From assembly GCF_027587025.1 (NCBI RefSeq), contig NZ_JAPPTI010000001.1, positions 1,420,457 through 1,484,456 of the forward strand: DNA of 64,000 bases, read 5' to 3'. The DNA comes from Vibrio sp. LaRot3 (GTDB lineage Bacteria > Pseudomonadota > Gammaproteobacteria > Enterobacterales > Vibrionaceae). Of this stretch, positions 38,368-47,980 are shown piece by piece (the first letter of the stretch is position 1; every line of letters begins with the position of its first letter). The notes under the pieces were generated by a model. That model saw only the letters and a list, made by a program, of their open reading frames with translations. It was not told the DNA's origin and ran no database searches. The translations under genes were made by a program, and so were the position numbers.

Positions 38368-39417
38368 TTAATCTTCAATTTCACCGTCATCTTGCTCTAG
38401 TTCGGAAATAACATCCTTACCGAGGAAAGCGATATCGGTCTTAACCACATCTGGTCGTCTAATTTTTTCTGATACTTGAACCGCGAGTTTTTCGCCCGAG
38501 CGCCCCATCTTAACTCGATAGGTTGGCAGCTCTTCGACGAACATTACTGCATGTTCTGGCATATCCACTGGGATGATGTCGCCCGCTTGCAGCTCCATCA
38601 AATCACGCAGTGAAATGTCTTGCTCTAGTAAATCGACGCGGAAATTCACTGGCACATCCATGATCTCTTCACGTAGTGCCGTGCTCCAACGCACGTCTGT
38701 CTCCATTTTGTCCGACTGAACACCTGCATCAAGCAGTTCGCGAATCGGCTCAACCATGGAGTAAGGCATCACCACGTGGAAGTCACCACCGCCGCCATCC
38801 ACTTCAATATGGAATGAGCTCACAACGATCACTTCGGTCGGGCTGACGATGTTCGCCATACTAGGGTTTACTTCAGAGTCGAGATATTCAAACTCAACCC
38901 CCATGACTGGCGACCAAGCCTCTTTGTAGTCTTCAAATACGATTTTCAGTAGCAGCTGAACGATACGTCGCTCAGTTGGGGTAAATTCACGCCCTTCGAT
39001 ACGAGCATGGAAACGACCATCACCGCCAAAGAAGTTTTCGACCAAGATAAATACCAAACGCGCTTCCATGGTGATCAGCGCTGTACCTTTAAGCGGTCTA
39101 AAGCGCACCATGTTCAAACTGGTTGGTACATACAAGGTATTTTGGTATTCACCAAACTTCATCATCTGCACGCCGTTAATCGAGACTTCAGCGGTTTTTC
39201 GCAGCATGTTGAACAAACTGATACGCATATGACGAGCAAAACGCTCGTTGATGAGTTCCAGCGTTGGCATTCGACCACGAACAATGCGGTCTTGAGAAGA
39301 GAAGTCAAAGTCTACCGCACTGGAATCACCAAGGACTTCATCCTCTTCAACGTCATCGACATCATCTACGCCATGCAGCAGCGCATCAATTTCGTCTTGG
39401 CTTAATAAATCAGTCAC
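38368..39417 (-). CDS. fliM: Flagellar motor switch protein FliM
   Basis: FliM is the CheY-P receptor of the switch complex. The N-terminal CheY-binding peptide is LSQDEIDALLHG (residues 5-16). The middle CheC-like domain (about 50-235) is followed by a C-terminal SpoA domain with DVPVNFRVDLLEQDISLRDL. At 349 aa it is normal. The start is a GTG with AGGACTAAG upstream, 9 bp after fliL. Confidence 0.96.
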   Translation of the reverse strand: MTDLLSQDEIDALLHGVDDVDDVEEDEVLGDSSAVDFDFSSQDRIVRGRMPTLELINERFARHMRISLFNMLRKTAEVSINGVQMMKFGEYQNTLYVPTSLNMVRFRPLKGTALITMEARLVFILVENFFGGDGRFHARIEGREFTPTERRIVQLLLKIVFEDYKEAWSPVMGVEFEYLDSEVNPSMANIVSPTEVIVVSSFHIEVDGGGGDFHVVMPYSMVEPIRELLDAGVQSDKMETDVRWSTALREEIMDVPVNFRVDLLEQDISLRDLMELQAGDIIPVDMPEHAVMFVEELPTYRVKMGRSGEKLAVQVSEKIRRPDVVKTDIAFLGKDVISELEQDDGEIED

Positions 39418-39425
39418 TCTTAGTC

Positions 39426-39920
39426 CTACTGAATTACGAAATCAGTAAATAGCACACGCTCAATCACGGGCTCACCTACTGCGCGAGTTAAACTCGCTTT
39501 AATATCATCTGTTGCTTTGTCTCGCAGCTCTACACGACCATTTGCGGTGCGTAATTGCTCTACCGTGGCAGAAGCAAATGTGCCAAGCAACGAGCTTTCA
39601 ATCAACGGAGAATGGTAACGAGCTAAGTTTTCGTTCTCACTGCCGCGCACCATCAACTGCACTTTAATCTGTACTAAACGATCTTTGCTATCGCCTGTTA
39701 CGTTAAACAAAAATGGCTGAGCGATATTCACATAAGAAACGGGAGCTTCAAGCGAAGTCGTTGCCTGTTGTGCTGCTAACTCATCAGCACTTGGTTCGCT
39801 AGAGCCCATTAAGAAAAACGCCGCACCACCACCGCCAAGTAACAGTACTGCTACCACCGCAATAATGATGATCAGTTTGCCTTTTCCTTTTGGTGCTTCG
39901 TTTTCTAATTCTTCTGCCAT
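39426..39920 (-). CDS. fliL: Flagellar basal-body protein FliL
   Basis: FliL is a single-pass inner-membrane protein that surrounds the stators and is important for fast swimming in Vibrio. It is 164 aa with a membrane helix at about 14-38 (KLIIIIAVVAVLLLGGGG) and a periplasmic stomatin-like domain (about 60-164). It lies 9 bp before fliM and 51 bp after fliK. Confidence 0.95.
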   Translation of the reverse strand: MAEELENEAPKGKGKLIIIIAVVAVLLLGGGGAAFFLMGSSEPSADELAAQQATTSLEAPVSYVNIAQPFLFNVTGDSKDRLVQIKVQLMVRGSENENLARYHSPLIESSLLGTFASATVEQLRTANGRVELRDKATDDIKASLTRAVGEPVIERVLFTDFVIQ

Positions 39921-39970
39921 AGATAAACTTTCTCTAACTATTCAGTTCTTTAATTGCCTTAAGGCATAGT

Positions 39971-41956
39971 TTAAGCGTAATAACTGATTCCATCACGCTT
40001 TGATGCGACATTCAAATCAAGTTTGACGTCTGGTTCAAGGTTTTCTTCTCCTGAGAAGGTTCGATTGCCGTTACCTTGACCACTTCCGCCTTCATTTCCG
40101 GCTGCATACTGCCCTTGCTGCTGCCCGGATGATTGCTGTTGAACAGACGTATCACCCAATTGAACACCTTGCTGAGCGAGCATTTCTCTCAAGCGCGGCA
40201 TCGCTTGTTCAACAATATCACGCGCTTGCTGGTTGGCGACGGTAAAGTGCACGGTGGCACCGTCACCGTTCATATTCATGCGAATTTGCATACGGCCTAG
40301 CTCTGGCGGGTCTAAGCGAATATCGATGTTCTTCAAGTTTTTCGACAACATCATTTGCACGCGCTCTGCCACTTGGTCACTTGCCATCTCTTTATTTAGC
40401 TGCATTGGAGGCTGAGCTTGGGCCGTTTGTTCGGCACGCATTTGGTTATTGATTCCCTGCTGTCCCGCTGCATGGCTGAGCTGCTGAGCGATCGTCGCAT
40501 CTGCACCCTGTGCATTAGTGCCATCTTTGGCCGATAGCTTGCCTATTGATGCCGCTGCATTTGCGCCTAGCGCCGCTTTCGTCACCATCTGTTCAGGACT
40601 TATTGGCGCGGCAACCGCCTGAGCTGTCATTGCCTGCATCTGTTGAGCAATAGCCGCTTCAGGGCTGGCTACATTAACCATATTAGGTTGCATATTTTGC
40701 GGAATAACTTGAGACGTTTGCCCTTGTTGTTGAGCCTGTAACGCGGCTAACTGAGCTTGCTGCACCGCTTGTGGGCTAGCCGCCAGTTTATGACCTGCCT
40801 TTAGCTGGTTCTCTGCAAGAGCCGCCAGTTCCGCATCCGTCAGAGGAACACTATCATTGGTAGACCAAGCAATCGCAGCGCTGCTCATCGGTACTGCTGC
40901 ATTTGGGTCTACCGACTCAGGGCTAACACCATCAACGTTTTGGTTAGTTGCCGCGGAGACAACACCTTGAGCGACGGTTTCGCCGTTTTGTGTGACTTGA
41001 GCCATCTCTTCAGTAGTCATTGCCACAATAGGTGCTTGACCATCTACTTGCGATGAAGCGGCACTAAATGAAGTGCCCGTCACTACCATCGTTGGTTGAG
41101 TTGTCGCAGGTTGCGCATCTTGCATGGCTTTTAAAGCCGCAATCTCTTCCTCTGACATTGCTTTTAGCGTTTCTGGGTCGAGCTGCTCCGCAGACACCAC
41201 AGGTGCTTCCAAGGTATTATTTGCAGGTAAGACGATACGCTCACCATGTAAGGTGATTGTTTCTGGTTCTACCGACTGAGCTTGCTGCAAGGCAGCCAAA
41301 TCCATCTTATCGCTTGCCTGCGCGACAGTTTGGCTCTGGGCATTAGTTGCAGCGATAGTGCCCGCTGACAAGCCTGCCGCCGTAGCAGTTGCGACAGCAT
41401 TGCCGCTTTCACTCTCTTCAACCGCTACCGCTTTAGCGTCTTGTGGCAACGCATTGCCGTCTTTCGGTTGTAACGCTTGGCTAGATTGATTAAGTCTGCC
41501 AAGAAGTTCTTCATTCTCTGATACGGTCTGTTCTGCCTGTTGGGTTGCACTTGCCGCTTTAGTGGTTGCTTCATCGGCGGGCTTTTCAATAAATCGCTCC
41601 AGCTCTGCTGGAATACTTGCTTTATCAGACGCTCCCTGTGCCGACTTAGGCGCAGCTTCGCTCTCTTCACTATCCTGCGCTTTAGCTACCGCTTCCGTTT
41701 GTTTAGATTCCGCGGCTTTAACATCGGCTTCACCTTCAGACGCCTCACTCGACGTCGCTTTACCCGCCTCTGTGGCAGCTTTGATGTCTGCGTCCGCATC
41801 GGCACTTTTTTCGGCTTTAGAATCGCCTTTAATGAAAGAAGTAAGCTTGGAAAAGAAGCCCTCAGATTCAGAGGTTTCACTAGACGAGCTTGAACCGTCC
41901 ACACTCAGTTTTGTGGCTTTAGCTGCATCCGTTGTCGGTGACAAATTCACATTCAT
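39971..41956 (-). CDS. fliK: Flagellar hook-length control protein FliK
   Basis: FliK is the secreted ruler that sets hook length and triggers the FlhB switch. The 661-aa protein is Ala/Gln/Glu-rich and low-complexity for about 500 residues, as expected of the ruler part. The C-terminal Flg_hook domain (about 525-620) includes LDPPELGRMQIRMNMNGDG, and a Gln/Gly tail follows. It is larger than enterobacterial FliK (about 400 aa) but in the range of polar-flagellar species. A sigma-54 site lies about 150 bp upstream, so fliK starts a separate transcript. Confidence 0.93.
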   Translation of the reverse strand: MNVNLSPTTDAAKATKLSVDGSSSSSETSESEGFFSKLTSFIKGDSKAEKSADADADIKAATEAGKATSSEASEGEADVKAAESKQTEAVAKAQDSEESEAAPKSAQGASDKASIPAELERFIEKPADEATTKAASATQQAEQTVSENEELLGRLNQSSQALQPKDGNALPQDAKAVAVEESESGNAVATATAAGLSAGTIAATNAQSQTVAQASDKMDLAALQQAQSVEPETITLHGERIVLPANNTLEAPVVSAEQLDPETLKAMSEEEIAALKAMQDAQPATTQPTMVVTGTSFSAASSQVDGQAPIVAMTTEEMAQVTQNGETVAQGVVSAATNQNVDGVSPESVDPNAAVPMSSAAIAWSTNDSVPLTDAELAALAENQLKAGHKLAASPQAVQQAQLAALQAQQQGQTSQVIPQNMQPNMVNVASPEAAIAQQMQAMTAQAVAAPISPEQMVTKAALGANAAASIGKLSAKDGTNAQGADATIAQQLSHAAGQQGINNQMRAEQTAQAQPPMQLNKEMASDQVAERVQMMLSKNLKNIDIRLDPPELGRMQIRMNMNGDGATVHFTVANQQARDIVEQAMPRLREMLAQQGVQLGDTSVQQQSSGQQQGQYAAGNEGGSGQGNGNRTFSGEENLEPDVKLDLNVASKRDGISYYA

Positions 41957-42101
41957 AAATCAATAACTCATCATATAACCGAGGGTAATCAACCGCTTCG
42001 GCATATTAGTTAGATGGATTCTAATGCTCAATCGCACTACCGAACTGCGTCAAATAGATTACGAAAAGTGGCATTAAAACAGACCAGATTGTTCTAGTTA
42101 T

Positions 42102-42117
42102 TGCAAGATACGCGCCA
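42102..42117 (-). promoter_or_regulatory. Sigma-54 promoter upstream of fliK
   Basis: Read on the minus strand, TGGCGC-GTATC-TTGCA fits the RpoN consensus TGGCAC-N5-TTGCA with the invariant GG and GC at -24/-12. It lies in the gap between fliJ and fliK and should drive fliKLMNOPQR-flhB, presumably with FlrC. Confidence 0.88.
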
Positions 42118-42150
42118 ACCATAAGAATAATAAGTTGACGGTAAAGAGAA

Positions 42151-42591
42151 TTAGTTTAAGGAACGACGAGAATATTGCAGAGTGGAAAACTCATCCATCT
42201 GCTTTTGCTCACGTTGATTTTGGATACGTTGCTTTTCAGTCTCTTTCTTCTCAATCATCCATTCATAAGAACGGCGCTGCTTACGACACTCAAGCCAATG
42301 CTTTTCGCAGTTTTCCACTTGCTCTTTAAAGTGAGACTCTGCCTGTTTTTGCTTAGACAAGGTGTCATCTAGCGTCGTCAAGAATCGGTTTAGGTGAGTA
42401 TATTGGCTTGCCGTTAGCCCTTGCTTGCCGCGATCTACCAATTGCTGACAGTAATCGAGACGATATTTTTCGATCTGCTCAAGTTGTTGGTAGTAACCGC
42501 TCAGTTCAGTGCGAGCTTGGTTCAGCGCCAGTACTGCTTGGTTCTCACGATCTTTGGCTTGTTCCATTAAGAACTCTAACGCGTTATCCAT
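42151..42591 (-). CDS. fliJ: Flagellar export chaperone/stalk protein FliJ
   Basis: FliJ is the coiled-coil stalk inserted into the FliI hexamer, linking it to FlhA. It is 146 aa, nearly all helical and charged, with many Gln/Glu/Lys heptads (ENQAVLALNQARTELSGYYQ). It lies 7 bp after fliI. Assignment rests on coiled-coil character, length and position; the family is weakly conserved. Confidence 0.92.
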   Translation of the reverse strand: MDNALEFLMEQAKDRENQAVLALNQARTELSGYYQQLEQIEKYRLDYCQQLVDRGKQGLTASQYTHLNRFLTTLDDTLSKQKQAESHFKEQVENCEKHWLECRKQRRSYEWMIEKKETEKQRIQNQREQKQMDEFSTLQYSRRSLN

Positions 42592-42598
42592 GGCTCAC

Positions 42599-43921
42599 TT
42601 ACTCCCCTTTCAGCAAGCTACCGAGCATGTTTACACACATCTCGTATGGCACACTTTCTTTCATACCTTGTTGCAAGAAAGCGTCCAGTCTTGGCTTAAG
42701 CGTAAAGGCACTATCGATCGCGGGATCTGTTCCAGGTTTATACGCACCAATGGATACGAGGTCTTGGTTTTTACGGCAAATAGACAGCACCTGACGCACT
42801 GCTTTAGACATTAGCACATGCTCTTCGCTGGTAATTTGTGGCATGACACGACTGACCGATTTCTCGACATCTATTGCTGGGTAGTGACCCGCATCAGCCA
42901 TTTCACGAGACAGCACCACGTGACCATCAAGGATCGCACGAGACGCATCGGCAATTGGGTCTTGCAGATCATCACCTTCAGTTAGAACAGTGAAAAATGC
43001 CGTTATTGAACCTTGGTCTGGGCTACCGTTACCCGCACGCTCTACCAATGCAGGCAACTTAGCAAACACAGAAGGCGGATAACCTTTGGTTGCTGGCGGC
43101 TCGCCGACGGAGAGTGCGATTTCACGCTGAGCCTGAGCAAAACGAGTGAGCGAATCCATCAGCAACAAAACGTCTAAGCCTTGATCGCGGAAGTATTCGG
43201 CAATGGTCAAGGCGGTTTGACAACCTTTTAGACGCATCAAAGGTGAAGAATCCGCAGGCGCGGCGACCACCACTGAGCGTTGACGGCCATCAACACCTAA
43301 AATTTCTTCAATAAATTCTTTTACTTCGCGTCCACGCTCACCGATTAGACCGACCACAACCACTTGCGCAGTTGTACCTCGTGTCATCATCCCTAAGGTG
43401 ACCGATTTACCGACACCTGAACCAGCAAACAGACCGATACGCTGGCCTTTACCTACCGTCAATAGACCGTTGATGGCTTTCAGGCCAACATCCAAAGGTT
43501 CTGAGATTGGTTTACGCGCCAGCGGGTTGATAGGTTCAGCGTTAAACGAAGCACGCTTTTCTGTGTAGATAGGACCTAAGCCATCTAAAGGGTTACCCAC
43601 GCCATCAATCACACGGCCCAGTAATTCCATACCCACAGGTAGACCCGTTTCGCTGGTCAAAGGGGTAACTTTCGCGCCCGGCAGGACACCTGTAATTTGT
43701 TCACTCGGCATCAAGAACAGGCTGTCACCGGAAAAGCCAACCACTTCTGCTTCCATCTCGCCATGCATGGTTTCAACACGACACAAACTGCCGATAGGGG
43801 CACGGCAACCAGTAGCTTCAAGGGTTAAACCCACCACGCGTACCAATTTACCCGACGCCACAGGGCGACAGGTTAAACCATTCACTTTGTATTGGGAGAG
43901 TCGGTCAGCGAGTGGCAGCAC
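42599..43921 (-). CDS. fliI: Flagellar export ATPase FliI
   Basis: FliI is the F1-beta-like ATPase that energises and loads substrates. The P-loop is [11 protein letters not shown] (about 163-173), with Walker [21 protein letters not shown] and the family signature [16 protein letters not shown]. At 440 aa it is normal. It starts at a GTG whose first base position overlaps the fliH stop codon, so the two are translationally coupled. Confidence 0.97.
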   Translation of the reverse strand: MLPLADRLSQYKVNGLTCRPVASGKLVRVVGLTLEATGCRAPIGSLCRVETMHGEMEAEVVGFSGDSLFLMPSEQITGVLPGAKVTPLTSETGLPVGMELLGRVIDGVGNPLDGLGPIYTEKRASFNAEPINPLARKPISEPLDVGLKAINGLLTVGKGQRIGLFAGSGVGKSVTLGMMTRGTTAQVVVVGLIGERGREVKEFIEEILGVDGRQRSVVVAAPADSSPLMRLKGCQTALTIAEYFRDQGLDVLLLMDSLTRFAQAQREIALSVGEPPATKGYPPSVFAKLPALVERAGNGSPDQGSITAFFTVLTEGDDLQDPIADASRAILDGHVVLSREMADAGHYPAIDVEKSVSRVMPQITSEEHVLMSKAVRQVLSICRKNQDLVSIGAYKPGTDPAIDSAFTLKPRLDAFLQQGMKESVPYEMCVNMLGSLLKGE

Positions 43922-44721
43922 TAATCACCACCTTGATGGCGGTTCACACCACAAAAACTTTGCAGCACGCTTCGAATTCGCTCCTCCATACGGTAATTCA
44001 CGCTCGACTCTCCCGCTTCGATCTGTACATCGCCGCGATTTAGCGCAGGCTCGCTATGCAATGTCCAATTTCTAAATTCGAGAGTCTCGTCCCCGTAGGA
44101 AGAACGAATGATTTCGACATCATCAGGATGCAGTTTTAACGTAATCGCATGGCCAGAAACCGGCAGCGATTCTACTGATTGTTTGATGGTATCCAGAATA
44201 ACTTGAGGGTTGGTTTGAACCTCAACATGCACCACCTCTTTGGTTAAGGTGAGTACCATGTCGACTAGTTGCTTCTCAACCTGAGCATTCATTAGCTCAA
44301 GCGGTTGAGCGAACTGGTTAGCTAAGTTTACAAAGGTTTGAACTTGCTGCTGAATAAACTCTTGTCCAGCGGCAACCCCTTCCATCTTTCCGGCTTCTAA
44401 GCCTTCTTGATGGCCTTCTTGTAAACCTTGCTCTTTGCCTTTCTCATAACCTTGCTTGAAACCCGCCTCTTGGCCTTGATGCAGGCCATCTTGGTACGCT
44501 TGCTGTTTGATCAGCTCGATTTCAGCTTCGGTGAGTTCAACCGGCGCTTCTTCCTCCGGTTGTTCAAAATTAGGCATCCAACTAGGGTCGTAGTTCATCG
44601 CCGTTTCACGCGCTTGCGAGTGGGTTTCTGAACTGTAGTCAGGCAAGCCCCATTTCTGTGGCTTTTCTACTTGTTGGTCGTCATCAAGGCGCAAAAAGCC
44701 TCGTTTTCTCTCACCTGACAT
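43921..44721 (-). CDS. fliH: Flagellar export regulator FliH
   Basis: FliH forms the spokes between FliI and FliN. It is 266 aa; the region at about residues 75-125 shows the diagnostic run of GxxxG repeats ([17 protein letters not shown], then [13 protein letters not shown]). The C-terminal domain (about 140-260) resembles the F-type ATPase delta/b stalk. It lies 35 bp after fliG and is coupled to fliI. Confidence 0.95.
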   Translation of the reverse strand: MSGERKRGFLRLDDDQQVEKPQKWGLPDYSSETHSQARETAMNYDPSWMPNFEQPEEEAPVELTEAEIELIKQQAYQDGLHQGQEAGFKQGYEKGKEQGLQEGHQEGLEAGKMEGVAAGQEFIQQQVQTFVNLANQFAQPLELMNAQVEKQLVDMVLTLTKEVVHVEVQTNPQVILDTIKQSVESLPVSGHAITLKLHPDDVEIIRSSYGDETLEFRNWTLHSEPALNRGDVQIEAGESSVNYRMEERIRSVLQSFCGVNRHQGGD

Positions 44722-44756
44722 AGTACTTACCTAATTGTGAAATATAACAATGGAAA

Positions 44757-45812
44757 TTATAGGAATTCGTCTGCGCCGCCAGAGAGCATCAGCTCACCTG
44801 CATCGGCCATACGACGAGCAATCGCCAACACTTCTTTCTGTGCTGCTTCCACATCCGATACTTTAATCGGTGGCATTGCTTCAATATCATCACGCATCAT
44901 CTCAGCGGCACGCTTAGACATGTTCTTGAAGATCTTATCGCGCAAACCATCATCGGCACCTTTAAGCGCTTTCTGAAGAACATCTTGAGGAACATCACGC
45001 AGCAATTTCTGAATACCTTGGTCGTCCACTTCGATAAGGTTCTCGAATACGAACATAAGGTCTTGAATTTGTGTTGCCATGTCTTCGTCTTGGTCGCGGA
45101 TTTGCTCCATCAACACGCCTTCGACATTGTTGTCCATGTAGTTCATGATTTCGGCCGCAGCCTTCAGGCCACCAATCTTGGCAGCTTGCGCACCTGCTTG
45201 ACCAGCGAACTGTTTCTCCATGATTTCGTTCAGCTCTGCCAATGCCGATGGCTGAACTTCTTCAAGGTTGGCAATACGCATCATCAAGTCTAAACGGTCA
45301 CGTTCAGCAAACTGAGACAAGATCTCCGCCGACTGATCCGGTTCAAGGTAAGACAATACGATAGTTTGAATCTGAGGGTGCTCGTTGATGATGATACTGG
45401 CTACCTGACGAGGGTCCATCCATTTCAGTGAATCAAGACCTTTCGAGCCTGTACCCAATAGGATTTGGTCAACAAGGTTATTCGCTTTGTCTTCACCAAG
45501 AGCCGCAACAAGGGTATTACGCATGAAGTCTTCACTGCCCATACCAATGTTGGTGTATTTCTGGATGTCTTCCAAGAATGCACGATGAACAACGCCTACT
45601 TTGTCTTGGCTAAGATCAGCCGCGCGTGCCATAGCACTACCAACACGCTGAACTTGCTTTGGCTCTAAGTGACGGATAATGCCTGCGGCATCTTCTTCGT
45701 TTAAGCTCAGCAGCAAAATTGCCGCACGCTCTTCACCGGGAATCGCTGAAATATCGACGGTATTTTCAGCCACTTCACCGCCTTGTTCTTGAGGTACGAT
45801 TTCGTTAGGCAT
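44757..45812 (-). CDS. fliG: Flagellar motor switch protein FliG
   Basis: FliG is the rotor protein that interacts with stator PomA and with FliF, FliM and FliN. It is 351 aa with N, middle and C domains. The middle-domain EHPQ motif is seen in IINEHPQIQTIVLSYLEP, and the torque helix in the C domain has DDRGIQ-like DDQGIQKLLRDV with charged residues. Its start overlaps the fliF end by 8 bp. Confidence 0.97.
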   Translation of the reverse strand: MPNEIVPQEQGGEVAENTVDISAIPGEERAAILLLSLNEEDAAGIIRHLEPKQVQRVGSAMARAADLSQDKVGVVHRAFLEDIQKYTNIGMGSEDFMRNTLVAALGEDKANNLVDQILLGTGSKGLDSLKWMDPRQVASIIINEHPQIQTIVLSYLEPDQSAEILSQFAERDRLDLMMRIANLEEVQPSALAELNEIMEKQFAGQAGAQAAKIGGLKAAAEIMNYMDNNVEGVLMEQIRDQDEDMATQIQDLMFVFENLIEVDDQGIQKLLRDVPQDVLQKALKGADDGLRDKIFKNMSKRAAEMMRDDIEAMPPIKVSDVEAAQKEVLAIARRMADAGELMLSGGADEFL

Positions 45813-47556
45813 CTTGCATCCAATTCTTCACTACTTGCGCCGCAAGCTCTGGTTCATTCGCAACCAGTGCACGCACCGCTTTTAACACATCTTCATCTTT
45901 ATGCAGATTTGGCAGATCAATGGTTGAGCCAAACTCAAACAGATCCCCACCATCTAGGTCACCACCAATTAGGCTCGTCTCACCATCCATACCGATAGGC
46001 AAACCGTCTGGACCATACATTTGATCATCATCTTCATCCGAAGCAGGGTTGAGAAGTTTCTTCATTGCTGGACGTACTAGAACGAGAACCACGATGATGA
46101 TAACCAACGCACTTGCAAACCAACGAACCCAATCGTTGAAGTTTGGATGTTCCCAAATCGGCACATCTTGAATAATTTCAGACTCTGGCACAGCAAACTG
46201 CATGCTGAGAACATTCAGTAAGTCACCACGCGTTTCACTAAAGCCGACTGCACCCACCAACACTTGGCGGATCGAGTTAAGCTCTGTTTCTGATAGCGGC
46301 TGATAGGTCGTTTCGCCAGTGTCAGGGTTAACGATAGCGCGGTTCTTAATCGCGACAGCGACCGTTTGGCGATTCACTACACCCGTTTGACGGCGCTCAT
46401 GGCTAATTGTTGTATCCAACTCGAAGTTACGGGTCGCTTCTTTGTGTACAGAACCTTGGCCTAATACTGAGCCATCTTTCATCTGTGCTACATCTTGAGG
46501 AATCGACGCATCCGCTGGAGGTTGATTACTCAATGCGCCCGGTACACCAGCGACAACATTACCGTTGTTGTAATCTTCTAGCGTGTACTCACTACGCGTT
46601 GACGGAGTGTTAGGGTCAAAACGTTTACGCGTTTGTTCTACCGCACTGAAATCAAGCTCGATATCCACCTGAGCGGTGTAATTACCAAAGCCTAAAATTG
46701 GGATAAGTACAGAATCTATCTTTTCGCGCAATGCTTGCTCTTGCTTACGCTCAAGTTCGTGCTCTTTACGGCGCGCCATTGAGGCTGCGTCTTGAGAGCC
46801 AGAACTTAGTAGTCGACCGTGTTGATCCGTCACTGTGACTCGAGTTGGCTTCATGCCCGGTACGGCACTCGACACCATATCGACAATCGAATCGACTTCT
46901 TCTTGTTTTAACGTGTTACCCGTATTCACCGTTAAGAACACCGATGCGGACGCTTCTTGGTTGTGACGTACGAACACACTTTGTTTTGGTAGGGCAAGTA
47001 AAACACGCGCTTTACGCACCTGTTTCATTTCTTCAATCGCTTTAGAAAGCTGACGCTCGCGGCTCAGTTTCAGACGTTCAAGCTCAAGGCGCTGAGAAAC
47101 ACCAAAGCCCATGTCTTGCAGCAAGATATCATCGCCAGCTTCTTTCTCTTGGTTTAAACCCGCACGAGCAAGATTGAGCTTAAGGCCGCTGTATTCAGCT
47201 ACTGGCACCATAATGGTGTTGCCTTCAAGCGTGTACTCTTGTTTTTGTTGGTCTAAGTAATCAAGTACAGGGATCAGTTCTTCTGTTTCATATGCACCTA
47301 GTGGGCGCATTTCGGGTTCTTTCACCCAAAAGAACAGCATTACGATCAACGCAACACAGATAGAAATCGACAGCACCAATACAACTTGACGAAGTAGGTC
47401 GAGATCACCCACTGCCATATCGAACTTGGAACTGCTTTTTTCATCAAGATCAGGATTTTGACTCACGCCAGCATCCGCATCAGATTGCGTGATCAAAGCG
47501 TTATCAGAGCTAGACTCTGAAAGAGTCAAATCGGTTGATTGGTTTGGATCTGCCAC
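45805..47556 (-). CDS. fliF: Flagellar MS-ring protein FliF
   Basis: FliF assembles the inner-membrane MS ring. It is 583 aa with membrane helices at about 52-76 (VVLVLSISICVALIVMLFFW) and about 455-475 (ALVIIIVVLVLV), a large periplasmic part with YscJ/FliF domains between them, and a C-terminal FliG-binding tail (LVANEPELAAQVVKNW). The start is a GTG. It lies 14 bp after fliE and overlaps fliG. Confidence 0.96.
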   Translation of the reverse strand: MADPNQSTDLTLSESSSDNALITQSDADAGVSQNPDLDEKSSSKFDMAVGDLDLLRQVVLVLSISICVALIVMLFFWVKEPEMRPLGAYETEELIPVLDYLDQQKQEYTLEGNTIMVPVAEYSGLKLNLARAGLNQEKEAGDDILLQDMGFGVSQRLELERLKLSRERQLSKAIEEMKQVRKARVLLALPKQSVFVRHNQEASASVFLTVNTGNTLKQEEVDSIVDMVSSAVPGMKPTRVTVTDQHGRLLSSGSQDAASMARRKEHELERKQEQALREKIDSVLIPILGFGNYTAQVDIELDFSAVEQTRKRFDPNTPSTRSEYTLEDYNNGNVVAGVPGALSNQPPADASIPQDVAQMKDGSVLGQGSVHKEATRNFELDTTISHERRQTGVVNRQTVAVAIKNRAIVNPDTGETTYQPLSETELNSIRQVLVGAVGFSETRGDLLNVLSMQFAVPESEIIQDVPIWEHPNFNDWVRWFASALVIIIVVLVLVRPAMKKLLNPASDEDDDQMYGPDGLPIGMDGETSLIGGDLDGGDLFEFGSTIDLPNLHKDEDVLKAVRALVANEPELAAQVVKNWMQDA

Positions 47557-47570
47557 AGAAAATACCTAAG

Positions 47571-47882
47571 TTACACTGGCATGTTCATCAATTCTTTGTA
47601 CGCTTCAACAAGCTTGTTGCGTACCTGAATTGTTGCTTCAAATGCGACACTGGATTTGTTGCGCGCAATCATTACATCGGAAAGAGAAACCCCTTCATCA
47701 CCGCGGTCAAAACGCATCTGAAGGTTACTTGAGGTTTTAGAAAGATCGTTAACGTTATTAATAGCGTTGTTCAATAGCGCACTAAAATCAGCGCCCACAG
47801 CCTGTCCTGTCGCCGCTGGTTTAGCGTTAGTGGCTTCAAGCATCATGGCTTGCATTTCACTATTAAATCCATCAACTCTCAT
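47571..47882 (-). CDS. fliE: Flagellar hook-basal body junction protein FliE
   Basis: FliE joins the MS ring to the rod. I place the start at the second ATG of an ATGATG pair (47882), which has AGAGG five bases upstream, giving 103 aa; the track-like extension to 47900 would use a TTG. The C-terminal helix FEATIQVRNKLVEAYKELMNMPV is the family hallmark. It is the first gene of the fliEFGHIJ transcript, preceded by a sigma-54 site. Confidence 0.94.
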   Translation of the reverse strand: MRVDGFNSEMQAMMLEATNAKPAATGQAVGADFSALLNNAINNVNDLSKTSSNLQMRFDRGDEGVSLSDVMIARNKSSVAFEATIQVRNKLVEAYKELMNMPV

Positions 47883-47935
47883 CATTACCTCTGATGTCAA
47901 CTATTTGACTAACTCTTTCGCTGTAATACTGACGC

Positions 47936-47951
47936 TGCAAATCCTATGCCA
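47936..47951 (-). promoter_or_regulatory. Sigma-54 promoter upstream of fliE
   Basis: On the minus strand TGGCAT-AGGAT-TTGCA matches TGGCAC-N5-TTGCA with one mismatch, about 55 bp before the fliE start and just after flrC. It is expected to drive fliEFGHIJ under phosphorylated FlrC. Confidence 0.9.
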
Positions 47952-47980
47952 CGTAGATATAAGGTATCGAAAATAGCACG

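Noticed and set aside
41540..41966. Plus-strand frames opposite fliK (117 and 134 codons)
   Set aside because: Overlapping antisense shadows of the Ala/Glu-rich ruler region of FliK.
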